A DNA stretch of 64,000 nt from Reyranella sp. CPCC 100927 (GTDB lineage Bacteria > Pseudomonadota > Alphaproteobacteria > Reyranellales > Reyranellaceae): positions 1 to 64,000 of the forward strand of contig NZ_VOHA01000033.1 of NCBI RefSeq assembly GCF_007859315.1, read 5' to 3'. The translations under genes and the position numbers were made by a program. Positions 43,084 through 52,973 of this stretch are shown one piece after another; the first letter of the stretch is position 1; every line of letters starts with the position of its first letter. Below the pieces are notes generated by a model. The model saw nothing but the letters and a program-made list of their open reading frames with translations. It ran no database searches and had not been told where the DNA came from.

Positions 43084-44232
43084 GTGGTTCGCATCGCTTC
43101 CTTCAATGTCGAGAACCTGTTCCAGCGTCCCAAGGCGCTGAACGGCGATACCTGGGCCGAGGGCCGCCCGATCCTGGCCGCGTACAAGGAGGTGAACGAA
43201 CTGTTCGCCCTGGACGCCTACAGCGCGACGACCAAGCGGCGCATCCGCGACCTGCTGGTCAAGCTCGAGATCTACTCACGCAACAAGCACCAGGCGATCC
43301 GGCGCAACCTGACCAAGGATCCCCGATGGGCCTGGCTGCGCAAGAATCGCGGCGCCTTCGATCGCGAGCCCGTCGATGCGACCCAGAGCGTCGAGATCAT
43401 CGCAACCGGCCGCGCCGACTGGATCGGCTGGGTCGAGCTGGCGACCGAACAGGTGGACGAGACCGCGACGCGCATGACGGCGCGTGTCATCCATGATCTC
43501 GACGCCGATATCATGGGCGTCGTCGAGGCCGAGGACCGGCCGGCACTGGCCCGGTTCAACCGCGAGCTGCTGGACACACGCTACCGCCATGTGATGCTGG
43601 TCGACGGCAATGACGATCGCGGCATCGACGTCGGCATCATGACCCGTGACGGATTCCCGATCACCTCGATCCGGTCGAACGTCGACGCGCTGAGCAACGG
43701 CAAGCCGATCTTCGACCGCGACTGCCCGCAATACGAGATCGTGACACCCGCCGGCACCACCGTCCACGTGCTGCTCAACCACTTCAAATCGCAATCGGGC
43801 GGCGGCGGCGAGCGCCGCAAGCTGCAGGCGACGGAAGTGCGCCGCATCGCCGACGGGTTGGTCGCAGCGGGGCAGCACGTCGTGGTCGCCGGCGATCTCA
43901 ACGAAGGCCCGGCCCAGGAAGGCGCGTTCGCCGCGAACCTGCGCCCCCTGGTCAACGCCAACAGCCCGCTGATCCCCTGCTACACGCTGGACAGCTTCGA
44001 TGTCGGCAGCCGACCGGGCACGTTCGACGCGTGCGGCCTGCGTAACCGGCTCGACTACGTCCTGGTCTCGAAAAGCCTGCTGCCGCACGTCAGCGGCGGC
44101 GGCGTCTTCCGCAAAGGACTGTGGGGCAGCCGGGTCACACGGCCAACCGCGTGGGAGACCTACCCGGAGATCACGCAATCATCGGAAGGCGCGTCCGACC
44201 ACGCCGCGATTTTCGTCGATCTCGACATCTGA
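43084..44232 (+). CDS. Endonuclease/exonuclease/phosphatase (EEP) family hydrolase
   Basis: A 382-aa protein with a GTG start 8 bases after AGGAG. EEP motifs occur in order: RIASFNVENLFQRP at the N-terminus, the metal-binding glutamate in MGVVEAEDRPAL, the catalytic HVLLNHFKSQSGGGGERRK, VVAGDLNEGPAQEG, RLDYVLVSKSL and the C-terminal SDHAAIFVDLD. The family includes nucleases, sphingomyelinases and phosphoinositide phosphatases, so the substrate cannot be named. No signal peptide is visible, suggesting a cytosolic enzyme. It is a single-gene unit. Confidence 0.88.
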   Translation: MVRIASFNVENLFQRPKALNGDTWAEGRPILAAYKEVNELFALDAYSATTKRRIRDLLVKLEIYSRNKHQAIRRNLTKDPRWAWLRKNRGAFDREPVDATQSVEIIATGRADWIGWVELATEQVDETATRMTARVIHDLDADIMGVVEAEDRPALARFNRELLDTRYRHVMLVDGNDDRGIDVGIMTRDGFPITSIRSNVDALSNGKPIFDRDCPQYEIVTPAGTTVHVLLNHFKSQSGGGGERRKLQATEVRRIADGLVAAGQHVVVAGDLNEGPAQEGAFAANLRPLVNANSPLIPCYTLDSFDVGSRPGTFDACGLRNRLDYVLVSKSLLPHVSGGGVFRKGLWGSRVTRPTAWETYPEITQSSEGASDHAAIFVDLDI

Positions 44233-44292
44233 TTGCGACCGCGTTTGACAACGGCGCCGCGGTGCTGGAGCGATCCAGGAGGATCCGCGGAC

Positions 44293-44326
44293 AAAGAAAA
44301 GGCTCCGAACACTCGCGCTCAGAGCC
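44293..44326 (-). terminator. Rho-independent terminator of the 44343 gene
   Basis: On the minus strand GGCTCTGA pairs with TCGGAGCC (8 bp, one wobble) around a 10-base loop, followed by TTTTCTTT. It begins 17 bases after the stop codon. Confidence 0.6.
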
Positions 44327-44342
44327 CTCGACACGTCACCCG

Positions 44343-44786
44343 TCAGTTCTTCTTGCTGCCGCTTTCCTTGGCGGCGGCGATCCTTGCCGTGCGCGCCTCG
44401 GCGGCTGCCATGGCCGATTTGATGGCGCCGTCGATCTGCGCTTCGGTGGAGAGCTGATCCAGCGCCCTGCCACAGGCCCTGCCGGCATCCACGTCAGGCG
44501 CATGACCGGCATTGACGAAGATCTCGGCCTGCTCCCCGCCGCCCTTGCTCCTGACCTTGGCCGCGTCGGCCGCCGAGACACCCGAGCTGAGGTACGACGC
44601 GAGGCAATATTCCGCCCGGATCTTGTCGCCGTCCGCCTTGCGGTGGTCCGCAGCAGCACTGCGTGACATGAACCAACCGGGATAACCAAAGCAGAAGATG
44701 GCCGTGGCGATGATGCCGATACCAAGGCCGACCATGTGCTCTTTCGCTATCGGATTCTCCCATACCTTCTTGGCTTGACCAGCCAT
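44343..44786 (-). CDS. Small membrane-anchored protein of unknown function
   Basis: A 147-aa protein starting at 44786 (MAGQAKKVWENPIAKEHMVG), with AGGAGG about 7 bases upstream. One membrane segment, GLGIGIIATAIFCFGYPGWF (about residues 20-40), is followed by a soluble domain of about 100 residues. This domain has two cysteines (AEYCLASYL and AGRACGRAL) and an alanine/lysine-rich C-terminal helix. No family recognised. It ends at a clear terminator. Confidence 0.75.
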   Translation of the reverse strand: MAGQAKKVWENPIAKEHMVGLGIGIIATAIFCFGYPGWFMSRSAAADHRKADGDKIRAEYCLASYLSSGVSAADAAKVRSKGGGEQAEIFVNAGHAPDVDAGRACGRALDQLSTEAQIDGAIKSAMAAAEARTARIAAAKESGSKKN

Positions 44787-44942
44787 ATTGATAGCCTCCT
44801 GTTGACAAGCGGGACAACATGTTCGCCCGCTGTTCAGCACCGTATCAGGTTGATGGAAAATAGATAGGAAAAGCCAGGAAGTGCCTTATTAAGCATTAAA
44901 AGTGGTTGCGCAGTAATTTATGAGAATCGAAAAAGTCGTCGC

Positions 44943-44968
44943 ATAGTACATGCCAAAGGCATGACTAT
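44943..44968. terminator. Hairpin in AT-rich gap
   Basis: ATAGT-a-CATGCC pairs with GGCATG-ACTAT around AAA, giving 11 bp with one bulge. It lies 60 bases downstream of the small minus-strand gene at 45028. A T-run occurs on the minus strand 10 bases further on. It is a possible terminator. The surrounding 44830-44960 is AT-rich and otherwise empty. Confidence 0.35.
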
Positions 44969-45027
44969 TTCCGAAGCTGCCGTCATTACGGACACGCCTC
45001 GTCACCCGCGTGCGCCGCAGCAATCGC

Positions 45028-45219
45028 TCAATGCTTGTCGGCTGCTTGCGTCTCCGGCGGGTGGCGCGTATCGCCGCGGCGGTTCTGCGGCCGCACGTAA
45101 GTGATACGGGCATCGGGATGTTCTGTCTTAGCCTTCAGGGCTGCGATCAGCGCGTCCTCGGCGTCGACCGCGACGTGGTTCGCCCTGCCTTTGTCCTTGA
45201 GCCCGACCGTGAACTTCAT
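45028..45219 (-). CDS. Small conserved-looking protein, 63 aa
   Basis: Starts at 45219 (MKFTVGLKDKGRANHVAVDA) with GGGAGG about 7 bases upstream. It is a soluble basic protein. The sequence EDALIAALKAKTEHPDARIT with VRPQNRRGD looks like a compact beta-alpha-beta unit, similar to small uncharacterised proteins I associate with Bradyrhizobium-type genomes. Function unknown. Confidence 0.6.
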   Translation of the reverse strand: MKFTVGLKDKGRANHVAVDAEDALIAALKAKTEHPDARITYVRPQNRRGDTRHPPETQAADKH

Positions 45220-45326
45220 CGCCGCCTCCCTGAATGGTTCCGGGGTCGACGCCTCGCGCGCGCCGTCCGCCAGCCGCGACATCGCAGGTGTAGGCCACGG
45301 CCGCGCACGCCGCAACCGGCGCCGGG

Positions 45327-45782
45327 TCAGGGGGCGATGGCGATGACCTTGACCGTCTGCCGCTGGCAGGCGTTGTCATTGCAGATGCCGCTGAACCAGA
45401 CCTCCCCGTCGCCGATCATCACGCCGGTGTCGCGGGCGAACAGAGTCTCGTAGGTCTGCTTGCGCACTGCCGCGACAACCCGGGCCGTGACGATCTGGTC
45501 GTAGCGGGCGAGCAGATCCGGCGCGGCGCGCAAGGCGACGTCCTTGCCGCCGCTCCTGATGGTCAGCGGATAGGCGATCATGGCGGCGACCGCCGGCTTG
45601 TTGCCCGCCACGACCGCCGCCTTCAGATCGATGAAGAATGCGCGATAGGGCTTGTGATCGCCGAACAGGCTGTCGAGCCTGGCGTTGACCTCCGGTTCGG
45701 ACTGCGCGCCCGCCGGCAGCGCGCCGATTGCGGTGCCGCAAAGCAGCGCCAGGACAAGCAGCCCCTTCAACCTGCCGATCAT
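45327..45782 (-). CDS. Secreted protein of unknown function
   Basis: A 151-aa protein from the ATG at 45782 (MIGRLKGLLVLALLCGTAIG) with a signal peptide cut near PAGAQ and a GGGAG ribosome site. The mature domain includes FFIDLKAAVVAGNKPAVAAM, IAYPLTIRSGGKDVAL and a C-terminal ICNDNACQRQTVKVIAI with two cysteines. Such YPL and conserved glycine-strand patterns occur in periplasmic proteins of unknown role. It is divergent from the SnoaL-like gene. Confidence 0.75.
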   Translation of the reverse strand: MIGRLKGLLVLALLCGTAIGALPAGAQSEPEVNARLDSLFGDHKPYRAFFIDLKAAVVAGNKPAVAAMIAYPLTIRSGGKDVALRAAPDLLARYDQIVTARVVAAVRKQTYETLFARDTGVMIGDGEVWFSGICNDNACQRQTVKVIAIAP

Positions 45783-45897
45783 CCGTGTCTCCCGCTCGAT
45801 TTGTGGTTCACGCACGATATCGCGCCGCCCGCACCGCATCCAGAAGCAGCCCGCCTTCGCGATTGGCCTGCACGCGCATCTATGGCACAGACGCACC

Positions 45898-46272
45898 ATG
45901 ACACTCGACGACTGCATCGACCTCTATTGCGCCGCCTGGAACGAGCCACAGGCCGCGCGGCGGCAGGACATGCTCACGCCGATCTGGACCGACGCGACGC
46001 AATACACCGACCCGACGGTGCATGCGGTCGGCCGCCAGGCGCTCAGCAATCACATCGAGGGCGTGCTGGCCCGCCTGCCCGGCTCGGTCGTGGTGCGCAC
46101 GACGGCACTGGATGTGCATCACGACGTGCTGCGGTTCGACTGGAAACGCGTGCTGGCCGATGGATCGGTGCGGGTCGAGGGCATCGACATCGTCGAATTC
46201 GCCGACGACCACACCTTGCGCCGCGTGATCGGCTTTTTCGGCCCCACGACGCCATCCGAGCCAAAGCCATAA
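45898..46272 (+). CDS. SnoaL-like / NTF2-fold protein
   Basis: A 124-aa protein starting MTLDDCIDLYCAAWNEPQAA. The sequence WTDATQYTDPTVHAVGRQAL and the beta-strand pair DVLRFDWKRVLADGSVRVEG and IDIVEFADDHTLRRVIGFFG fit the cone-shaped NTF2/SnoaL fold. That fold is used for binding or isomerising small hydrophobic molecules. The specific function is unknown. It is divergent from a secreted-protein gene, and the phosphatase gene follows 128 bases on. Confidence 0.8.
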   Translation: MTLDDCIDLYCAAWNEPQAARRQDMLTPIWTDATQYTDPTVHAVGRQALSNHIEGVLARLPGSVVVRTTALDVHHDVLRFDWKRVLADGSVRVEGIDIVEFADDHTLRRVIGFFGPTTPSEPKP

Positions 46273-46400
46273 CCCGGCAGTGTGCCAGCCGACGGTTTCA
46301 GATTTGTGTTCAGCCGGCACACGTCATCCCCGCCTCGCGGGTGACAGACTTGCATGACCGGCGCTACCGCACGGCAACCCGTGTGGCACAAGGTGTCGTC

Positions 46401-47159
46401 ATGACCGACATCGCTTCCCTGCCCCGCATCGTCACGCTCGAAGGCTGCACCAATTTCCGCGACCTCGGCGGCTATCGCACCGTGGACGGCCGCCGCGTGC
46501 GGCATGGCCTGGTCTTCCGCTCGGCGCATCTGGGTGGCCTGACGGCGGCAGATCGCCAGACGCTGGGTACATTGGGTGTACGCACGATCGTGGATCTGCG
46601 CGGCCTCAATGAAGCGGCCGAGACGCCGCACGCGATCGCCGGCCTGCCGGCCGAGATTCTGGCCGCCGCCATCGAGCCGCGGGTGGGGGAATATCTGCGC
46701 CTCGCCCTGGATGAGGGTCGCGCCACGCCCGAGCTGATCATTGGGCTGATGACGTCGCACTATCGCGACTATCCGCAACGCGCCGCTGTCGCCTTCCGCA
46801 CCTTGTTCGCGGCCCTGTCTGACGGCACGCGCCGGCCGCTGGTGTTCCACTGCACCGCCGGCAAGGACCGCACCGGCTTCGCCGCCGCCCTGCTGCTGAC
46901 GGCGCTGGGCGTGCCGTGGGACACCGTGATCGAGGACTATCTCCACACCAACGCCGTCTGGACCGGCCATGTCGGCCGCTACCCCGAGCTCGACGCGGCC
47001 ACGCGGGCCGCCCTGATCGAGGCGCGCATCGACTACCTCGAGGCCGCCTTCGCCGCCCTACGCGAGAACCACGGCGAGGTCGAGACCTTCCTCGAAACGG
47101 CGCTGGGCCTCGACAGCGCCGGCCGGGCGCGGCTGCGCGCGGAGCTGCTCGAGGGATAA
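46401..47159 (+). CDS. Tyrosine-protein phosphatase, MptpB-like
   Basis: A 252-aa protein. The N-terminal GCTNFRDLGGYRTVDGRRVR is the hallmark of this phosphatase family. The catalytic P-loop is HCTAGKDRTGFAAALLL, with the nucleophilic cysteine followed by a lysine and aspartate as in MptpB-type dual-specificity phosphatases. It may hydrolyse phosphotyrosine or phosphoinositides. No signal peptide. The stop is 3 bases from the convergent antiporter stop. Confidence 0.9.
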   Translation: MTDIASLPRIVTLEGCTNFRDLGGYRTVDGRRVRHGLVFRSAHLGGLTAADRQTLGTLGVRTIVDLRGLNEAAETPHAIAGLPAEILAAAIEPRVGEYLRLALDEGRATPELIIGLMTSHYRDYPQRAAVAFRTLFAALSDGTRRPLVFHCTAGKDRTGFAAALLLTALGVPWDTVIEDYLHTNAVWTGHVGRYPELDAATRAALIEARIDYLEAAFAALRENHGEVETFLETALGLDSAGRARLRAELLEG

Positions 47160-47162
47160 CGC

Positions 47163-49454
47163 TCAGCTCGACACGAACATTACCGAGCGCTGGCACTGCG
47201 CCGACAGCGCCGCGACGATCGGCCCGAAGGACAGCGCATCACCCGTGCGCGGGCTCACGCCCAGCACGACAAGATTGTGATCGCCGCGGCGGATCTGCTG
47301 CAGGATGGCGGCCGCCGGCGGCACGCCGCCGCGCACCGCGGTGCGCACCGGCACCTCGTACTGCTCGGCCAGTTCGACGAAATGCCGCAGGATGGCGTCT
47401 TCGGCGTTGTCGGTGCCCAGGTGCCGGCCCAGGCGCTGCTGACGCGATAATCCTTGCGGTTGCTGGGAGACGAAGAGCACCGTGACCGAGGTGCGCTGGG
47501 CGCGGGCGATGGCCAGCGCCACCTCGCTGGCGCGCGCGGCGTACGATGTGCCGTTGATCGGCACCAGGATGTTGAGGTGGTAGCCGGCCGGATCCTGCGC
47601 GTGCGGCCCCCGCGCCGCCACGATCGCGGTCGGCCCCTCGAAGCCGGCGGCGATCGCACCGACCAGCGGGTTGATCTCGCCGTCTTCCTGCAGCGCCTCA
47701 TCGATGCCGAGCGCCAGCAGGTCGTAGCCCTTCTTCGCTTCGGCAGCGATCCCTTCAGCCGCCGGTACCGTGATCGTGCGCGTCGTGATGTCGGCGGGAA
47801 CCACCGGCTTGTCGTCCGGGACCGGCGGCGGCGCGTTGTCCGCCGCCTCCTGTGCGATCGCCTTCACGCTGTCCGCCGGCTCCGGCTGCTCCGGTGCCAC
47901 GGCAGCCGGCACTTTCACGATCGTCACCGGCACGCGGCGGGCGCTGGCCAGCAGGCCGGTCAGGCGCGAGGCGAGCTTGCCGCTGGCGCTGTCGTCGGCC
48001 GCCACCAGCAGCCGCTCGAGCCGCGGCACGAATCCGCGCGCCTCGCGGGCTTCGCGCTCCAGGCGCTCGGCCTCGTCCGGTTTCAACGGCAGGCGCGCCA
48101 GCGCCCACCGCAGCATGGGCGGCATGGCCATGGTGGTGATGACGGCCATCGCCACGATCAGGCTGAACAGGGTGCGGTCCAGCACGCCGATCGACAGGCC
48201 GATGGTGGCAACGATGACCTCGGTCGATCCGCGCGCATTCATGCCGCAGGCCAGCGCCAGCGATTCGCGCAGGCTGAGGCCGCCGATCGTGCCGCCGATG
48301 AAGGCGCCGGCGAACTTGCCCAGGCTCGCGATCCCGACCAGCCCCAGGCCGAGTGCCACCAGCGCCGGATCCCGCAGGATCGACAGGTCGGCGCTCAGCC
48401 CGGCCAAACCGAAGAAGATCGGCATGAACAGCGCCGTGATCAGCCCGCGCAGCTGCTCGTCGATATGGCGTGTCAGGATGGGTGACTGGCCGACCAGGAT
48501 GCCGGCGACAAAGGCGCCCAGCACCGTGTGCACGCCGATGAAGTGCGTTGCCAGCGCCATCAGGCCCATGACGATGATGATCATCGTGATCACGGGTGCG
48601 TCGCTCACGAAATTGTCGTTGGTCCACCGGATCAGGAAGGCCACCAGGCGCCGGCCCAAGGTGAAGCTGGCCGCCAGGAAGATCAGGGTGCCGACCACGC
48701 TGCGGGCCAGGGTCGTTGCGTCGACACCGCCGTGCAGCGCCAGGCCGAACACCATCGCCATGATGATCCAGCCGATGGTGTCGTCGATGATGGCCGCGGC
48801 CAGGATCACCTGCCCCACGTTGCGGCGCATGAAGTTCATCTCGCGCACGACCACCGCCACGATCTTCACCGACGAGATGGAGAGCGCAACACCGAGAAAG
48901 AGCGAGGTCAGCAGGCGCTTGCCGGGATCGGGCACCATGGCATCCGGCAACAGTTCACCCAGCGCGAAGCCGCAGGCGAACGGCACGGTGATGCCGGCGA
49001 CCGACACGCTGAACGCCGCGCGCCGCACCTGGCGGATCAGCGACATGTCGGTTTCCATGCCGGTGACCAGCAGCAGCAGCAGGATACCCAGCTGCGAGAC
49101 GGCATCGAGCATGCTCTTCTGCTCGACGGTCTTGGGAAACAGCGCCTGCTGCAGGTCGGGCAGGACGGCGCCGAATAACGACGGGCCCAACAGGATGCCG
49201 GCAATGAGCTGGCCCATGACCGCGGGCTGGCCGATCCGCTGGGCCGCCTCACCCAGCAGACGGCCGACCAGCAGCAGCACGATGATCTGGGCGATGAAGA
49301 TCGCGACCGTGTGCTCCGAGCCCGTGCCGCCATCGGCCGCCCACGCACCGGGCACGGCCACAAACGATACCGGCAACAGGAGAAGGAGCGCGCTTACAGC
49401 GGGTTCGCGACAGAAATTGAGACGGCGGTGACGAACAATCATGACTCTGGACAT
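47163..49454 (-). CDS. CPA2-type cation:proton antiporter with C-terminal Usp-like region
   Basis: About 763 aa (start at 49454 or 49442; neither has a strong ribosome site). A signal-like hydrophobic N-terminus precedes a Na+/H+ exchanger membrane domain (about residues 45-430). That domain has QPAVMGQLIAGILLGP, AAAIIDDTIGWIIMAMVFGL (the family's paired acidic ion-site residues) and ACGMNARGSTEVIVATIGLS. The 330-residue cytosolic part contains a Rossmann-like universal-stress-protein domain (NILVPINGTSYAARASEVALAIARA to HNLVVLGVSPRTGDALSFGP). It probably exchanges K+ or Na+ for protons under control of the soluble domain. Confidence 0.9.
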   Translation of the reverse strand: MSRVMIVRHRRLNFCREPAVSALLLLLPVSFVAVPGAWAADGGTGSEHTVAIFIAQIIVLLLVGRLLGEAAQRIGQPAVMGQLIAGILLGPSLFGAVLPDLQQALFPKTVEQKSMLDAVSQLGILLLLLVTGMETDMSLIRQVRRAAFSVSVAGITVPFACGFALGELLPDAMVPDPGKRLLTSLFLGVALSISSVKIVAVVVREMNFMRRNVGQVILAAAIIDDTIGWIIMAMVFGLALHGGVDATTLARSVVGTLIFLAASFTLGRRLVAFLIRWTNDNFVSDAPVITMIIIVMGLMALATHFIGVHTVLGAFVAGILVGQSPILTRHIDEQLRGLITALFMPIFFGLAGLSADLSILRDPALVALGLGLVGIASLGKFAGAFIGGTIGGLSLRESLALACGMNARGSTEVIVATIGLSIGVLDRTLFSLIVAMAVITTMAMPPMLRWALARLPLKPDEAERLEREAREARGFVPRLERLLVAADDSASGKLASRLTGLLASARRVPVTIVKVPAAVAPEQPEPADSVKAIAQEAADNAPPPVPDDKPVVPADITTRTITVPAAEGIAAEAKKGYDLLALGIDEALQEDGEINPLVGAIAAGFEGPTAIVAARGPHAQDPAGYHLNILVPINGTSYAARASEVALAIARAQRTSVTVLFVSQQPQGLSRQQRLGRHLGTDNAEDAILRHFVELAEQYEVPVRTAVRGGVPPAAAILQQIRRGDHNLVVLGVSPRTGDALSFGPIVAALSAQCQRSVMFVSS

Positions 49455-49581
49455 TATCAACGCGCGGACGGCCTGCAGGTTCCTCGACAGCCTCCCCTTG
49501 CCGCCGGCACCGGGTGCGCTAGGGTGAGCGTCAACGCGGTCACGGGCAAGCGGGCGAACAACGCCGGCGGCGGGGGATGGG

Positions 49582-50616
<1,035 letters not shown>

Positions 50617-50642
50617 CGAAAGAGCGAACAACGGAGGCACAC

Positions 50643-51935
50643 ATGCGCAGACGTTCATTCATCGGCGGATCAGCCGCGGTCGCCGGCGGCTTGGTCGCGG
50701 CACCAGCCACCGCGCAGGGGACGGTCGAGGTCTCGTTCTTCTATCCCGTCGCCGTCGGCGGCCCGATCACCAAGATCATCGACGGCCTGGCCGCCGATTT
50801 CGAGAAGGAGCACGCCGGCATCAAGGTCAAGCCGATCTATGCCGGCACCTACCAGGAGACCATCGTCAAGGCATTGACCGCGCACAAGAGCGGTACGCCG
50901 CCGGTGACATCGGTGCTGCTGTCGACCGACATGTTCACCCTGATCGACGAGGATGCCATCGTCCCGTTCGACGACCTGGCCAAGGGCGCCACCGACGCGG
51001 CCTGGATCAAGAGCTTCTACCCCGCCTTCATGTTCAACAGCCAGACCGGCGGCAAGACCTGGGGCATCCCGTTCCAGCGCTCGACCGTGGTGCTGTACTG
51101 GAACAAGGAACTGTTCAAGGAAGCCGGGCTCGATCCCGAGAAGCCGCCGGCGACCTGGGCCGAGCAGGCTGTCATGGCGGAGAAGCTCACCAAGCGCGAC
51201 GCCGCCGGCAATACCAGCCAATGGGGCATCCAGGTGCCGTCGTCGGGCTTCCCCTACTGGCTGTTCCAGGGTTTCACCACCCAGAACGGCGTCGAGCTGA
51301 TGAACCAGGCCGGCGACACCACCTACTACGACAAGCCCGAGGTGGCGCAGGCGCTGCAGTACTGGGTCGACCTCAGCCGCAAACAGAAGGTCCATCCGCC
51401 CAGCATCGTCGAGTGGGGCACGACGCCCAAGGACTTCTTCGAGCGCAAGACGGCGATGATGTGGACCACCACCGGCAACCTCACCAACGTGCGCAACAAT
51501 GCCAAGTTCGATTTCGGTGTGGCCATGCTGCCGGCCGGCAAGCGGCGCGGCAGCCCGACCGGCGGCGGCAATTTCTACGTCTTCAAGAAATCGACGCCGC
51601 AGCAGCGCGACGCGGCGCTGGCCTTCATCAAGTGGATCACCACGCCCGAACGCGCCGCGCAATGGGGCATCGATACCGGCTACGTCGCGGTACGTCCCGA
51701 TGCCTGGGACACGCCTGTGATGAAAAAGTATGTCGAGGGCTTTCCGGCCGCCGCCGTGGCCCGCGATCAGCTGCCGCACGCGGTCGCCGAGCTGTCGACG
51801 CACGAGAACCAGCGCGTGACGAAGGCGCTCAACGATGGCCTGCAGGCGGCGCTGACCGGTGCCAAGACGCCGGAGCAGGCGATGAAGGATGCCCAGGCCG
51901 AGGCCACCCGCATCCTGCGGCCGTACAAGAAGTGA
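50643..51935 (+). CDS. CUT1 ABC transporter substrate-binding protein, UgpB-like
   Basis: A 430-aa protein with a Tat-type signal (MRRRSFIGGSAAVAGGLV, cut near ATAQ). The mature N-terminus VEVSFFYPVAVGGPITKIID and KPIYAGTYQETIVKALTAHK, with GIPFQRSTVVLYWNKELF, are typical of the UgpB/sugar-binding cluster. UgpB proteins bind glycerol-3-phosphate or its diesters; related ones bind sugars. Its stop is immediately followed by an R4 repeat, which separates it from the permease genes. That arrangement often keeps binding protein in excess. Confidence 0.92.
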   Translation: MRRRSFIGGSAAVAGGLVAAPATAQGTVEVSFFYPVAVGGPITKIIDGLAADFEKEHAGIKVKPIYAGTYQETIVKALTAHKSGTPPVTSVLLSTDMFTLIDEDAIVPFDDLAKGATDAAWIKSFYPAFMFNSQTGGKTWGIPFQRSTVVLYWNKELFKEAGLDPEKPPATWAEQAVMAEKLTKRDAAGNTSQWGIQVPSSGFPYWLFQGFTTQNGVELMNQAGDTTYYDKPEVAQALQYWVDLSRKQKVHPPSIVEWGTTPKDFFERKTAMMWTTTGNLTNVRNNAKFDFGVAMLPAGKRRGSPTGGGNFYVFKKSTPQQRDAALAFIKWITTPERAAQWGIDTGYVAVRPDAWDTPVMKKYVEGFPAAAVARDQLPHAVAELSTHENQRVTKALNDGLQAALTGAKTPEQAMKDAQAEATRILRPYKK

Positions 51936-51936
51936 A

Positions 51937-52109
51937 TCCCTTCTCCCCGCGCCGGCGGGGAGAAGGTGGCGCGAAGCGCCGGATGAGGGGCTTCGCGGCG
52001 TTTCCACAATCTCGCACAAGCAATCAGAGCCGTGTCCGCTTCATCCACAGACAAGCCCCTCATCCGCCCCTCCGGGGCACCTTCTCCCCGCCTACGCGGG
52101 GAGAAGGGA
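51937..52109. repeat. R4 element between binding-protein and permease genes
   Basis: The ends TCCCTTCTCCCCGC (51937-51950) and GCGGGGAGAAGGGA (52096-52109) are perfect inverted repeats. Each end is itself a small hairpin, and the inner arms GGATGAGGGGCTT / AAGCCCCTCATCC also pair. It fills the whole gap. Its right arm ends one base before the permease ATG, so AGAAGGGA serves as that gene's ribosome site. Confidence 0.9.
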
Positions 52110-52973
52110 ATGGCCGCCATCCATGGCTGGTTGCTGCTGTTGCCGGCCATGGCGCTGCTGGTGCTGTTCACGCACTTTCCCGCCGTCGCGACGTTGATCG
52201 ACAGCTTCTGGTCGACGCCACGCGGTGCGCGCGGCTCGGTGTTCGTCGGGCTCGACAACTACCAGGTCATGGTCGAGGACCCGGTGTTCTGGACCTCGCT
52301 GGTCAACAGCCTGTGGTTCGCGGTGGGCACTATTCCGCTGTCGATCGCGCTCGCCATCCTGATGGCGGTATGGGTCAACGACCGCATCGTGGGGCGCACG
52401 CTGGTGCGCATGGCGTTCTTCACGCCGACCATCCTGCCGATGATCGCGGTCGCCAACATCTGGCTGTTCTTCTACACGCCGCAATACGGCCTGCTGGAGC
52501 AGGTCCTGGGCACCTTCGGTGCGCCCTCGCACAACTGGCTCGGCAGCCCCAGCACGGCCCTGCTCTGCGTGATCGTGGTGGCGATCTGGAAAGAGGCCGG
52601 CTTCTTCATGATCTTCTACCTGGCCGCGCTGCAGCAGATCCCGCCGCATCTGGCCGAAGCCGCGGCGCTGGAAGGCGCCTCGCGCTGGACCTATTTCCGC
52701 CGGGTGCAGTTCCCGCTGCTGATGCCCACGACCTTGTTCGTGCTGGTCAACGCCGTGATCGGCGCCTTCCGTACGATCGACCACATCGTGGTCATGACCC
52801 GCGGCGGCCCCGACAATGCCACGTCGCTGCTGCTGTACCACCTCTATCAGGTCGGCTTCAGCTTCTGGGACACCGGCTACGCCGCGGCGATCACGGCAGT
52901 GCTCCTGGCGATCCTCGCCGCGCTGGCCTTCGGCCAGTACTTCTTCCTCGAGCGCCGGGTGCACTACCGATGA
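52110..52973 (+). CDS. CUT1 ABC transporter permease, UgpA type
   Basis: A 287-aa permease starting MAAIHGWLLLLPAMALLVLF at 52110, directly after the R4 repeat; a longer frame reads through the repeat. It has six membrane segments. The pattern FFTPTILPMIAVANIWLFFY, the EAA loop near PPHLAEAAALEGASRWTYFR, and DHIVVMTRGGPDNATSLLLY are characteristic of UgpA/MalF-family proteins. It forms the channel with the next gene's product; the two overlap by ATGA. Confidence 0.93.
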   Translation: MAAIHGWLLLLPAMALLVLFTHFPAVATLIDSFWSTPRGARGSVFVGLDNYQVMVEDPVFWTSLVNSLWFAVGTIPLSIALAILMAVWVNDRIVGRTLVRMAFFTPTILPMIAVANIWLFFYTPQYGLLEQVLGTFGAPSHNWLGSPSTALLCVIVVAIWKEAGFFMIFYLAALQQIPPHLAEAAALEGASRWTYFRRVQFPLLMPTTLFVLVNAVIGAFRTIDHIVVMTRGGPDNATSLLLYHLYQVGFSFWDTGYAAAITAVLLAILAALAFGQYFFLERRVHYR

